64,000 nucleotides of DNA from Sisyra terminalis. Its lineage: Eukaryota; Arthropoda; Insecta; Neuroptera; Sisyridae. Made by a program: the position numbers and the translations under genes. The DNA is taken from the NCBI GenBank assembly GCA_958496175.1, contig OY292275.1:2604001-2668000 (forward strand). Direction: 5' to 3'. Positions 47,000 through 57,539 of this stretch are shown here, piece by piece (within the stretch, counting starts at the first letter, position 1; each line of letters begins with the position of its first letter). The notes beneath the pieces were generated by a model. The model saw only the letters and a program-made list of their open reading frames with translations. It had not been told where the DNA came from and ran no database searches.

Positions 47000-47574
47000 A
47001 GTAGACTATGGTTTTCTTACACATCTTTTTGGCATTTTTGTATTTTAAAATTTTATTTATATTAGCAGTATATCATCTTAGATCTAGAGCAGTGGCGTAG
47101 CGTACGTTTTTTCATCGCCGACCAGAAATTCGCCGCCCTTTACTTAAACTTTATTTTTTAAATTGCCATTTACCGTCGTTCAATAGTGACGAAGGTCTTT
47201 AACGATTTTAGGGTTAATGAAAATTCGTAATCGAAAAATATCGAAAATTTGCTCGATACTTAGAGCGGCCACCTTGACCACCCGATTACCAATAGGCTTA
47301 CCTATTTTCATGGCTTGCCTAGAAAAATGCGTTAAAAGTTAGATAAATACCTTTAAATTCTTTCCTTTATTTAAAAATGTACTCTTATTATGTTATCAAT
47401 GTCAATATGCCGCCCCGCATTTTAATGTGCCGCCCGGTGCCATATCTCTCTCGCCTCTCCTCATTTTTTTAATTTATTTTAAAATCTAATCGTAAAACTG
47501 CTTCAATACTTTAAATCCCTACTCTTTGGCTCAACAAAATTTTATGTTTTCACGGTTTTTTTTTTAAAATTTAA
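47000..47574. other. intergenic region with an old element-like phrase
   Basis: Around 47090-47160 and 47400-47460, phrases such as AGCAGTGGCGTAGCGTACG and GCCGCCCGGTGCCA recall widespread old retroelement ends. No ORF. Confidence 0.35.
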
Positions 47575-47670
47575 TAGATGATAAAATTCAGATCTCAGCT
47601 TTTATTTTTTTAAATAAGAAGACTATTCCGGTTGTTTAAGATCGGTTTTTTTATTTAATATTTTTACTAT

Positions 47671-47720
47671 TCAATTGGCTACGTTTCGTTACGTATCGTA
47701 ACTTCATCAGGCTTCTTGAT
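47671..47720 (-). ncRNA. hammerhead ribozyme-like motif (Penelope-type), left arm
   Basis: The minus strand reads UCAAGAAGC, CUGAUGA, A, stem II GUUACG-AUA-CGUAAC, GAAACGUA, GCCAAUUGA. The core is complete. Stem I has one base change relative to the right arm. Confidence 0.6.
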
Positions 47721-47802
47721 TCACAAAAAATAGATTTTTTTCAATTATTATATTCAGTTATAAATAATTGAATTTAAATTGAAAATATTCTATTTTTTGT
47801 GA

Positions 47803-47853
47803 ATCAAGAAGCCTGATGAAGTTACGATACGTAACGAAACGTAGCTAATTGAA
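47803..47853 (+). ncRNA. hammerhead ribozyme-like motif (Penelope-type), best copy
   Basis: The plus strand reads UCAAGAAGC, then CUGAUGA, an extra A, stem II GUUACG/CGUAAC closed by AUA, then GAAACGUA, then GCUAAUUGA. The canonical core CUGAUGA...GAAA is intact. Stem I forms GC-rich and UUGA/UCAA helices around an internal loop. Stem III is a minimal AC/GU pair with no loop, as reported for minimal Penelope-type hammerheads that work as dimers. The predicted cut is after the A that follows CGU. Confidence 0.65.
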
Positions 47854-48184
47854 TAGTAAAAATGTACGTACAATATTCGCAATCATAGCCAATTTGATTA
47901 TTGTATCTATGTAATAGATTACATTTCTTGGATCTAGTCTCCTGGTTCTGATTATTTAATTCCCATATTCCGAACAGTTCTGAACTCAATAGCTATTGTA
48001 AATATGATCAAACGCTTGTTAAAAAGTCCAAAGATTGATTTTCTCAAAAAATTTGACTTAATTTTCTGTTCAGGAATTGTTTTTTTCAAAAAATTACGTA
48101 CAAGTCAATTTACCCAAACGTAGCTAATTGAATAAAAAAAATCTGATCTTTAACAATCTGAATTGTTTTCTTATTTAAAGTTAA

Positions 48185-49018
48185 TGAAATCAAGTAGGCT
48201 TTGAACAAATCTTTAAAAACAAAACAGAATCACCCAATTTACTTGCCCAATTGATATTTCAAGAATATCGAGGTTGGCCATGTTATTTGCTATTTCCATT
48301 GCCCACTGGATCTCTTCTTTTACCAAATTCAATGTTTCAATTTAAGAATTTATCAAATGGTACTCCGAAATGAGAGGGGTGAGGGGATTGCCTTCTTATT
48401 GAAGGGAAATATGAAAGTATTTAAAGAGGTACCAATGATAGCTACAAATCAGGTGGTTCTTTTTCTTCTTCAGGTGCCATCTTTGTTTGAAATTTGAATC
48501 AATTATGAATCTAGAGTCATGAAAGAGTTTCCTAGTACTAGAGCCAATAAAGTTTAAATCTTAACAGGTGTTTTTTGGAAGAAATCGTTAATAACAAAAG
48601 CTTGGAAAAATTGAAAAATTCTTTTAATTTTATGGCTTTAAAGAAGTATATTGAGCTTTTCGTTCAAGAGCTTTAAACTGTTGAAAAATTAAATCAAAAA
48701 CTTTTCTTGTTAATTCGTGAAGTTTTTAAAGCGCCAGAAATTCGCGTGTAAAGCTCCCATTTAAAAGCGAATCAAAGCTTTTTAATTGAACCAATTTTAG
48801 CAAAACGATCAATGTAGAGAACCCCAAATGAGTCATATGTCCGGTACATGAATTGAAAATATTTTACAACAATGTTATTGTGTGTTATCAGAGGTAATAG
48901 ATGTGAGTTAATTGTTGACCTCGCGATTTAGCACAAGTCCAATTGTCGGTGTTTTATTGTTTGGGACATGGAATACTTTCATTATCGGTCATTTGGCTTG
49001 GAAAATGGGCACACAGTG
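48185..49018. other. intergenic region, nothing recognised
   Basis: AT-rich, with no ORF of note. Confidence 0.35.
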
Positions 49019-49048
49019 GGATGTGGGGGGATGGGGGGGGGGGGGTTA
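49013..49048 (+). other. G-rich run, potential G-quadruplex
   Basis: Several runs of 3-13 G (GTGGGATGTGGGGGGATGGG and a following G homopolymer) lie just past the 3' end of the orphan minus-strand ORF. Four or more G-tracts with short spacers meet the usual quadruplex pattern. Confidence 0.5.
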
Positions 49049-49094
49049 AAGGTATCGATTTTCAGTAGTCTAAGACGTTAAGGTAACGATTGTA

Positions 49095-49457
49095 CTAAGT
49101 GGTGGATAACAATTGGTAGTATACCTGACCACGAAACCAAGATTTCATTGGAATTGTAATATTGATTTGACCCACTTTCAAGTTCAAGGGCAGCGGCTGA
49201 TCCTTTCCTTGTCCTAGATATGCACTCGAAAAGTTTGCCCCACTTGAATCGATTACGGTTGGAAAGTTTGAACTCTTTTTTCTTTTGTTGTTTATTGCTG
49301 CTTTTTTCAGAAGGTCTTCGGAGACTTTAGAGTTAACAATAAGTGGTAAACTAAGAATTGGATAATTAGAATTGGTGTTAAACAAATTCGGGACCATCAT
49401 TTTGACCAAAAATTTCAGCCTTTTGTTGGTGGTTAGTTCCAAGGAATCACCAAACAA
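49095..49457 (-). CDS. orphan ORF (120 aa) behind a heat-shock-type promoter
   Basis: This is the first ATG-initiated long frame downstream of a strong TATA/heat-shock-element promoter. It runs from 49457 (MFGDSLELTTNKRLKFLVKM) to TAG at 49095. It has no signal peptide or membrane segment. A basic stretch (KKAAINNKRKKS) and a hydrophobic/proline C-terminal part (PLPLNLKVGQINITIPMKSW) are visible. It does not start like Hsp70 (no nucleotide-binding-domain motif) and I recognise no family. Near the end, CGTGGTCAG|GTATAC is a possible phase-0 donor, so the real first exon could stop at 49125 and continue elsewhere. Promoter placement, about 90 bases of leader and composition argue that it is expressed; function is unknown. 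Confidence 0.5.
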   Translation of the reverse strand: MFGDSLELTTNKRLKFLVKMMVPNLFNTNSNYPILSLPLIVNSKVSEDLLKKAAINNKRKKSSNFPTVIDSSGANFSSAYLGQGKDQPLPLNLKVGQINITIPMKSWFRGQVYYQLLSTT

Positions 49458-49544
49458 TCACTTTTTTTATTACACTTGTCAAAACAATCACTTTTAAATC
49501 GAAATCACAATAAAAATTGCTTTGTAATCGCTTTGTTGTAACGG

Positions 49545-49720
49545 AAATGCAAATTGAATTTCTATACAGAACTTATATACCCGCAACCCAACATTCCAGA
49601 ATGTTCTAGCTTTTTCTAGACTTCACTAGACGTTTCTAGAACAATCTATATGTGCATTCGCATTGGTGGGAGAGAGAAAGAAGTCACTCAGCCAATCGCG
49701 TGTTGGCATGGCACAAAGAG
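49545..49720 (-). promoter_or_regulatory. heat-shock-type promoter (TATA, HSEs, GAGA)
   Basis: On the minus strand GGTATATAAG (49572-49581) is a TATA box. Directly upstream is AGAACATTCTGGAATGTT (49590-49607), an uninterrupted GAA-nn-TTC-nn-GAA-nn-TT array that is a textbook heat-shock element. Further upstream, TTCTAGAAA and GAAGTCTAGAAA (49612-49640) give more HSE units. GAGA-type tracts (GAGAGAGAAAG near 49670, AAAGAGAGAGACAGAC near 49715, on the plus strand) match the GAGA-factor sites of Drosophila hsp70. The leader with AACAAAG and AAAGTGATT phrases is also hsp70-like. Confidence 0.7.
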
Positions 49721-49924
49721 AGAGACAGACTTCTTTCTTTTCTATTACAGTCAAAGAGATTGTATAACTAGAGTGAATGTTGCCTATAAACCAATGTTAA
49801 ATTCAAACTGTCATTTCCCCTTAATTTTCCGTGTGCTCGAACCTCTTCCACAGTTTGTTTGCACTAAATATATATTCTCTCCTCTCGTCGACATAAAAGT
49901 AGGGTTAGAATTTTGTTAGAATTT

Positions 49925-51200
49925 AAAATCTCTTTGGATGTGACAGTCGTAACAGTTCTAACGACGACCACGAGAGAGCGCTGAGCTTTAAAAAAAAGGG
50001 AAAAAAAGTGGGGGCTCGATGACCTTGATTATAATTTTGACTGATTTATGAACAAGTTCACTCTAGTCATAAAATCTCTTCGGTTACAGTACTTTGCTAT
50101 GATTAGTTCATTGTAGATTATTTTTTTTTTATTAGAAAAAAAAAGAAACATTTTTCACAAAATAACCATCAGATTCGTTTGTTTTTTCAATCAACCCTTT
50201 AGTATTTTCATTTTCTCCCCTTTTTGGTGTAATTTCGGTCACTAGCAACTTCGATTCCAACCCTTGTTTATGTTAATCTTGATTTTTTTCAACAATACTT
50301 ATACATTTTATTCAGGGTAACCTTCCGTTTCAAAAGCCATAATAAAGCATTGCAATCAATTCAGTAACTTACTAACAAAGTTATCAAATCTTTTATGAAG
50401 AAATTTTTTTTTAAACAATTATAAACTTTTTCTAATTGTTGAAAGAATAGGTATGCATTGAAAAATTCATTTAACAAATTGGCGGACTTCTGCATTCATT
50501 TTAGTTGTCTGTTGGATGTAAAGAATTACAACAATTTGCTTGCATGATTAGGCAAATTATTTTCAAAGTTAAACAGAGAAAAATTGATTTTTCCCAAACT
50601 AGTAGAATTTTCTGACAGAAAATCAAATGTAAAAGTTTTAAAAGATTGAATTTTTGATGATATGCTCCTGTTAATATATATTTTTTCTTGATAATTACCT
50701 TAAAATATTTAGTTTTAAGGGTTTTTTGATTTAATAACTTGTATCCTTTCCAAATTGTGATATTTGTTATTATGTAGGCAACCATTCACCATATATGTTA
50801 TGAATTTGCCTGTACTATTCAACGCCAACTGTCAGTTCAGAGAACTTGAATTATTCAAGGTTGTCTTAAGCCGAAAACATAACGATTTAGGTTGAGTAGG
50901 TCATCTATTTTTGCTTTGTTATTCATTAATCAATTATTAATTGTTTAATTGTTCAAACAACCCTTTTGTCATATCATTTTTCCCGTCTATTATTTGGTGT
51001 TTTTTATTGTTGTAAAATTCGCTTTTCAAATTGCTTTTCTTCATGTTTCTCAAGGATATTTATATATTTTATACAGAAAGTTCCAGTTCCTCGTAAAAAA
51101 AGCATCCTTATTTTTCAAAATATGATTTTTTTGGCTGACTTTGAACAGTTATACTGTGTATACAATTTATGTAGTATAATTTAATATGATAATATATAAA
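49925..51200. other. intergenic region, with a diverged relative of the 52-kb repeats
   Basis: Around 50490-50830, phrases like GTAGGCAACCATTCACC, ATGAATTTGCCTGTACT and AACTGTCAGTTCAG resemble the 470-bp tandem units further right. No gene supported. Confidence 0.4.
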
Positions 51201-51203
51201 AAA

Positions 51204-51412
51204 CATACCATAAACATAAATTAGAACAGAAGTTCAAACAAAAATATTTGTGACGTATTGCCCAGATACGTATTTCGATTGTCAAGCAATCTTCCATGAT
51301 TTTGATTGATGACCACTGAGGAAGAATTGCTTGGCAATCGAAATACGTATGTGGGAAATACGTCACAAATATTTTTGTTTGAACTTTTGTTCAAATTTAT
51401 GTTTATGGTATG
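51204..51412. mobile_element. palindromic Penelope-like fragment with ~95-bp arms
   Basis: CATACCATAAACATAAATT on the left pairs with AATTTATGTTTATGGTATG on the right, and CAAAAATATTTGTGACGTAT with its complement. The centre holds a hammerhead-like motif on the plus strand only. Confidence 0.6.
51313..51354 (+). ncRNA. hammerhead-like motif, probably inactive
   Basis: CCA, CUGAGGA, an imperfect stem II (AUUGC/GCAAU), GAAAUACGUAU, GUGG. The core order is kept and stem III could be AUAC/GUAU. The residue at the cleavage position would be G, which hammerheads do not cut. Confidence 0.4.
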
Positions 51413-51930
51413 ATTTTAATATACGAGTTTTATTATATTAAATTATAGTACATAAATTGGACCGCAATATATTCTATTTATTGTATACACAGCATCCTTA
51501 TTTATATTTTTTTAAATTAAAGCAAATTTAAATTCGAAATTCTGTGTAATATCTATTATAAGTTAAATCTAAATATTGCAACAATCAACTTTGTAACTTT
51601 CATTCATCAAATTGTTGATGAGTCACTGACGTAGGGACGTAATTGGTCTCTCTACTACTTTTAGTCAAACCCATTTGATCGATTTGAAAAATTGCAATAA
51701 TCAGTTTGCAAGATTGTGCCAATTATCTTTAGATTTGAACAATGTAAAATTCGTTAAGAAAGGATATAATTTATAATTTCAAATTTTCAATTTAAAGATC
51801 CCCTTTATTAAAATTGTAAATTGTGAATTTTCGGAAAGGAAAGGTCCTTTTAAATATGAAAAATTTGTCCCTTGATTACTTGAAATATTAAATTTTAAGA
51901 GTTTTTGATTCAATGATATCGCACCTGTCG
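51413..51930. other. intergenic region, nothing recognised
   Basis: AT-rich, no features. Confidence 0.3.
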
Positions 51931-51934
51931 TAGA

Positions 51935-53345
51935 ATAGAATAGAATATTATTTCTTATAGATTTTGAAATAAATTCAAATAAACTTTTAAAAAATTTGTT
52001 CCTGAAAGTTTAAACTGCCTATTTTGAAAGTTGGAAATGCTAGAACGCATTTTTTTGATAAAAAAAAAAAATAATTTAGGCAATTCGATCACCGAATCTC
52101 CATAAGATTACATGTAAAATCTTTATATTTTTAAATTGCCATAATTTTGCAACGATTTGGTCAATCACTTTAACTTTTTTCACAGGTGGTTTAGCATGTA
52201 CTAAAAAATTTTCTCCCAATTTTTTTATTGCCTGATAGCATTTTGACATACCTATATGACACCCTTAAATTTCTTTGGATTGAACCAAAATTTGCAGTTG
52301 TATAGGCAACCCGTCAATTGCAAATGCTATAAATTTGCCTATACTAAACTTTAACTATTAATGACGAGCATTAGATGTTTTAGTGAAAATTATTAATTTA
52401 AGGGTTGTTTTTGACTAATTTTTCACATTGTTTCTTGAAATAAATTCAATAAAACGTATGCAAAATTTGTTCCTTAAAGTTTAAACTACCAATTTTGAAA
52501 GTTGGAAATGCTTGAACGCATTTTTTTGATAAAAAAAAAATAAATTTAGTCAATTCGATCACCAAATCTCCATAAGATTACATGTAAAATCTTAGTGTTT
52601 TTAAATTGCCATAACTTAGCAACGATTTGGTCAATCACTTTAAAATTTTCACAGGTGATTTAGCATGGACTAAAAAATGTTCTCCCAAATTTTTTTTTGC
52701 CTGGTAGCATTTTGACATACCTATATGACACCCTTAAAATTTCTTTGAATTGAACCAAAATTTGCAGTTGTATAGGCAACCCGTCAATTGCAAATGCTAT
52801 AAATTTGCCTATACTAAACTCTAACTGTCAATGACGAAAATTGGATGTTTTGGTGAAAATTATTGATTTAAGGGTTGTTTTTGTCTAAATTAATAACATT
52901 GTTTCTAGAAATAAATTCAATAAAACTTATGCAAAATTGGTACCTTAAAGTTTAAACTACCAATTTTGAAAGTTGGAAATGCTTGAACGCATAAAAAATT
53001 TAATTTAGTCAATTCGATCACCGAATTTTTCCATAAGATTATATGTAAAATTTTAGTATTTTTAAACTGCCATAACTTTGCAACAGTTTAGTCAATCACT
53101 TTAAAATTTTCACAGGTGGTTTAGCATGTACTAAAAAATTTTCTTCCAATTTTGTTTTTGTCTGATAGCATTTTGACATACTTATATGACACCTTGAAAA
53201 ATTCTACTGCATAGTACTCAAGTTTGCAGTTGTACAGGCAACCAGTCTATCACAAGTGCTATTAATTTGCCTATACTACACTTTAAAAGTCAATCAAGAA
53301 AAACGGGATTTTTCATTGGAAATTATTATTTTAAGGGCTGTTTTT
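51935..53345 (+). repeat. three tandem ~470-bp units
   Basis: AAAGTTGGAAATGCT occurs near 52028, 52498 and 52970. GTTGTA-AGGCAACC occurs near 52296, 52767 and 53231. CAATTCGATCACC and ATTTTGACATAC repeat in the same order. Non-coding. Confidence 0.85.
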
Positions 53346-53429
53346 TGACTAAATTTTAACAATGTAAAGTTCAAAAGGTTATTCACATGTGGTTTTCACA
53401 TGAAATTTTTCCCACTTTTGAATGAAAAA

Positions 53430-53690
53430 AAAAAACCGGTTGACGCAATCCCAACGTCGGGGGATTGCCAATGGGGCAGGGGTGCGACATTTTACGTCAA
53501 TGGGGTTTTCTTGGCGTCGACATAAACGAACCGGATGGCATGCGGGGTATGGGGTGGTTGGGTTAAGCCGCCTCCGCCGCCGCCGCCGCCGTCGGCAGAC
53601 GGCCATAATGCCGTAACTACTGCATTGAACTCCACGGCCAGCGCGTTCACCACGCTCTCCATTTCCATTGATTTTCCCGACCAACTCGAC
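53430..53690. promoter_or_regulatory. GC-rich island with CCG repeats upstream of fuseless-like copy B
   Basis: The only strongly GC-rich stretch of the window. It contains about seven CCG/GCC triplets (53565-53597), GGCGTCGAC, GGGGTGCG and CACGCTCTCC. Overlapping frames on both strands (53379-53928) give poly-Arg or poly-Gly tracts from the triplet run and look non-coding. Position about 0.9-1.1 kb before the start codon fits a promoter or enhancer CpG region, or a first non-coding exon; inferred. Confidence 0.4.
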
Positions 53691-54242
53691 AACACATAGT
53701 ACACGTGACATACCCCATAAAAAAAAAAAAAAACCAAAAAAAAACATAAACTAAACAACCACCAACAATTGATTGTTGCGAGGCCTCAACGCCATTCTCG
53801 TGCGTGGTTTCGAGTTGGCCGCCCGGAATGATGTGGCTTCGTGATTTTGTTGAATTCAAATTTAGTTTTGGGGTTTTTCCAATATATTTTTGTCCCAATC
53901 GGTCATTAGATGATAATTTGGGCAGCAATTATGTGTGATAAGATTATGGAATTTTTCCCATCATATCAATTTGTTGACATATCCGATTTATTTGAACAAC
54001 AATTATGTTTATAATAATAATAATAATAATAGTCCACCAAAAACAATGCCAAGTCGTAGAGACAAGATAAAATTATTTACGTGCAATTAATTCGCCACAT
54101 ATCGCACAAATTCTTCGCGTATACATACACGGGTACACCGAAGATGAGTGTATTGTTGTATTTGTTTCGCTGATTAAATAAGTCCTATAATAAATAATTA
54201 TGCGCCTGGTAGTAGTGGGTGACCCCTCCAGAAAATCTGTTA

Positions 54243-54282
54243 TCAGTTTAGTTATCGCGTTCCTGCCCGATCGACGGCACTG
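54243..54282 (+). promoter_or_regulatory. candidate initiator plus DPE of fuseless-like copy B
   Basis: TATCAGTTTAG contains the arthropod initiator TCAGTT. At +28 to +33 relative to its A lies CGACGG, close to the downstream promoter element. There is no TATA upstream. A leader of about 350 bases to the ATG would result, possibly with an intron. Confidence 0.35.
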
Positions 54283-54593
54283 GATTGCATTCCGCATTTC
54301 ATTGCATTCGCATCATCATATTCGTTTCCAGCATCTTCCGAAAACCGGATAATGTTGCCGTAGGTATCCCATTTCGATCGACTAGCCGGCGAAATCTTCC
54401 ACCCAAGTTTATACCTTACCATGTCAAGGAATTCCTAGTGCTTCCCGGAAAAAAAAAACAAACCTAAATCAAAAGTTGCCTTTTTTTGTGTGATATTTCA
54501 ATGTGCCTAAACGACAGTGTGAATCGATTGTAATTTGCGAATTTTTCGATAGTTTTTTTTTTTTTTTTTTAAATTAATTCGGCGAGTAAAACA

Positions 54594-55130
54594 ATGCGTG
54601 GAAGTACAGCCGGACTTACGGTGTCGCTGAAAGGGGAATCTTCGGCGCATTATGCATTGTTAACGGTGCTCGATGCGGCTTTTGCCATTTTCATTGTTGC
54701 ACCGTCGGTGGTCGGATATTGGCGCGGAATTTGGGAGCTCACCTCGATCTATGTCTATCCGGACGATCAGCTGACCAGTGCTCTGATTTCGATAGTGTTG
54801 GGCTTTGGCGGGCTTTTCTTGTGCGGCCTGTATCAGCACACGTTCACGGAGCTTTTGGATCCGAATAAGCACCGGCTGACCTACATGTTTGTGTCGAGAC
54901 TTTACACGGCCGTTTTTGGGATAGCGTGCGTGAATTCGTGGCGGGGCGTTTGGTTGTTGGTCGATTCGTATACGGATCCGGAAATCAACACGGTTTTGGC
55001 GACGACGGGCGTCAGTGTGGTGGCGCTGGCCGCGATGAGAATTTTGCGGAATATTTCGGCGCCACCGTTTTCCGTCGTCACGGATGATTTGAAGGGGTAT
55101 TTTGAGGTGCCCACCATGTTTCGGATACCG
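54594..55130 (+). CDS. fuseless-like multi-pass membrane protein, copy B exon 1
   Basis: The start ATG at 54594 has context AAAACAATGCG. The 179-codon exon begins MRGSTAGLTVSLKGESSAH. Four membrane segments are visible (AAFAIFIVAPSVVGYW, SALISIVLGFGGLFLCG, YTAVFGIACV, TTGVSVVALAAM). The recurring motif appears twice: YWRGIWELTSIYVYPDDQ and SWRGVWLLVDSYTDPE. It ends RIP before GTAAGG in phase 0 and matches the next exon at 62002. Higher GC and an intact frame indicate a functional gene. Drosophila Fuseless is an eight-pass presynaptic protein that helps localise the calcium channel Cacophony; orthology versus paralogy is not settled here. Copy A lies 9.6 kb upstream in the same orientation. 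Translation read past the donor to 55205 is intronic. Confidence 0.85.
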
Positions 55131-57535
55131 GTAAGGAACTTTTTTTTCGATGATTTTTTCAAGTCCGGGTCTGGACCAAATCGTGCATGGTATAGGGCGA
55201 ATTGAAGTGGAATCTAGAAAGCTTGGAATTCTAGAATTTGGAATAAATTTCTTGGGAATTCTAAGATTAACCAGTCAAGATTCATAAGAGCTTAATAGCT
55301 TTATAATAGGATAACTAAAATAAACACAAAATCCGTTGTCCCTCCGAAAATAATTCGAATTTTGAAAAATCCGTTTATGGTCATATTTTTGAAAACAAGG
55401 AAAAATAGAAAAATCAGTTTTCTCAGATTTTTATACCAGAATATCCCCTTATATTCCTGCAAAAAGTTTTTTTCCTCAGTGATTTTTTAAGTATATAAGT
55501 ATAATTAAGAAGAAAAAATATAAATTTTAAGTAATTTAGTGTAATATATAGTTGGACCAGAATCTAGAAATTTTGGAAAAATTTTCTTGGGAAATCTGCG
55601 AGTAACCAGTCAAGATTCATAAGAGCTTAATAGCTTTATAAAGTGCATAGTTTTGTTCGAATTCTTAAAAGTTTTCCTGCAATCATAATTAACATACTAA
55701 GGAACTTTTTTTCCGATGATTTTTGTAAGTCCGGGTCTGGCCAAATCGTGCCAGGTATAGGATGAATTGAAGTTGAAACTAGAAATCTTCGATTTCTAGA
55801 ATTTTTTGGAAAAATTTTCTTAGGCAATCTGAGATTAACCAGTCAAGATTCATAATAAGTAGCGATCCAAAATAAACAAATTAAAAAAAAAATCTTTAGT
55901 AAATATGCCGGCTACTATTGGGCTAACCATTTCCAAAAAAAAAGGAAAAATTAAAAAATGGCGTCACCTTAAAAAAAAAATTTTTTTTTACCCACTTTTT
56001 GGCCTTTTCGAAGTTTTTAAGAAAAATTATAACTTGAAATTTTCCAAAATCCAAAGCAGAAGCGATAGAGAAATGTATAAAAAAGATTTTTATCAAATTT
56101 CAAAGAAATCGGTAAAGTAGAACTTGACATATCATGTCAACCACCTTAAAAAAAGTAGTTTTAAGAAACAATTTTCTTTAGGATAACTAAAATAAACAGA
56201 AAATCCGTTGTATCGCCGAAAATAATTCGAATTTTGAAAAATCCATTTAGGGGCATATTTTTGAAAACAAGGAAAAAAGAAAAATCAATTTTCTCAAATT
56301 TTTAGACTAGAATACCCCCTTAAATTCGTAAAAAAAGTATTTTTCCTCAGTGATTTTATTTTTTACAAGTTTTAAGTAATTTAGTATAATATATACTTGG
56401 ACCACTGAAAAATCATGACCAAAAGGCTTAAAAATAAATTTCCTTAGCTGTCAAGCTTCTTACCAAAGCTTTAATTTTTGATGTTGTAAAACTTTTTCTT
56501 CAATTAACTTTTTTTTTTGCAAGAATTTGACGAAAAGTGTGGATAATTATAGATTTTTCCTAAAAAATAATTCAATGATTATTTTCTTAGAGTTTATGGG
56601 GATGTTTTAGTCTAGAAGCCTGAATTTCGGGCGTTTTTTTGACGGTTGTAAAACAAACTAATATTATAAGGATCCATTTATGTCCTGGTTAAATCATAAT
56701 CGATAGAGAACTGAAATTTGTGAAAATATATCGGGACACTAAAATTTTTTTTTTTTTTTGGAAATTTATTGGTCCGAAGAAATTGAAATTATTTTTTCTA
56801 ATTTTGTTTTTGTTGAGCTTTTTTTTTAATTTACTTTTATTACTAAAAATTCTGGAAAGTCCAAAAAATTGAAAAAATTTCTGAATTATTATTACTTTTT
56901 TTGAAAATTATTTTAGGAAAATTTTATTAGAGTTTAAGGGCGTGTTTCTGTCAAGAAATCTGAATTTCGGACGTTTTTTGATGGTCGTAAAAAAGGACTA
57001 ATATTTTGAGGACCCATTTATGTTCTGGTTATATTTTAAGAAATAGAAAACTGAAATTTGGTGAGAATATATCTGAAACAAAATGTGAGATATATATTTT
57101 TTCTTTTTTTTTTCTGGGTAAATTATTGACCAAAGGCGATTGAAATTACCTTCTTCTGTTAAAGCTCTAATTTTTGATATTGTAGAGCTTTTTTTTTCAA
57201 CTTACTTCTATTTCTCGAAATTCTGGAAAGTAAGATAATTTGGTAAATTTTTGAATAGTTTTGGGTTTTTTTTTTAAAATAGTTCCATGAAAATTTCATA
57301 AGTGCTTAAGGGGGAGTTCAAGTCTAGATGCCCAATTTTTGAATGTTTTTTGACGGTCGATTAAAAAAAAAAGCCTAATATTTTAGGAAAATGCGAGATT
57401 TCAAGAAAAATTAATCAGCAAGGATTTATAAAAGCTTAACAGCTTTATGCAAGGCGTTTTATTGTTCTAATGCTTAAATAAAAGGACATAGGACGATAAG
57501 TATAGTGAATCGACCCAAGAAGGGTATTTGGTTGA
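55131..57535 (+). repeat. copy B intron, nested dispersed repeats
   Basis: Within the 6.9-kb intron, blocks such as AACCAGTCAAGATTCATAA, AATAATTCGAATTTTGAAAAA and TTAGTCTAGA-GCCTGAATTTC recur every few hundred bases (55270, 55610, 55840; 55350, 56225; 56610, 56950, 57320). The same families occur at 19085-19830. No coding sequence. Confidence 0.6.
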
Positions 57536-57539
57536 TAAT

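Larger units (their letters stand above)
47575..48180. mobile_element. second Penelope-like palindromic fragment, interrupted
   Basis: Begins with the same TAGATGATAAAATTCAGATC as the copy at 46096. The left arm (about 47610-47730) and right arm (about 47785-47868) are inverted copies. The expected tail (GTAGCTAATTGAATA, then TTCTTATTTAAA) appears only at 48119-48180, so about 250 bp of foreign sequence separates it. Both arms hold hammerhead-like cores. Confidence 0.6.

Noticed and set aside
53379..53928. Several overlapping ORFs with poly-Arg and poly-Gly tracts
   Set aside because: They arise from the CCG triplet run read in different frames on both strands; there is no domain, and they lie in a GC island better explained as regulatory.
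54660..55162. Minus-strand ORFs of 70 and 86 aa
   Set aside because: Antisense shadows of the fuseless-like exon.
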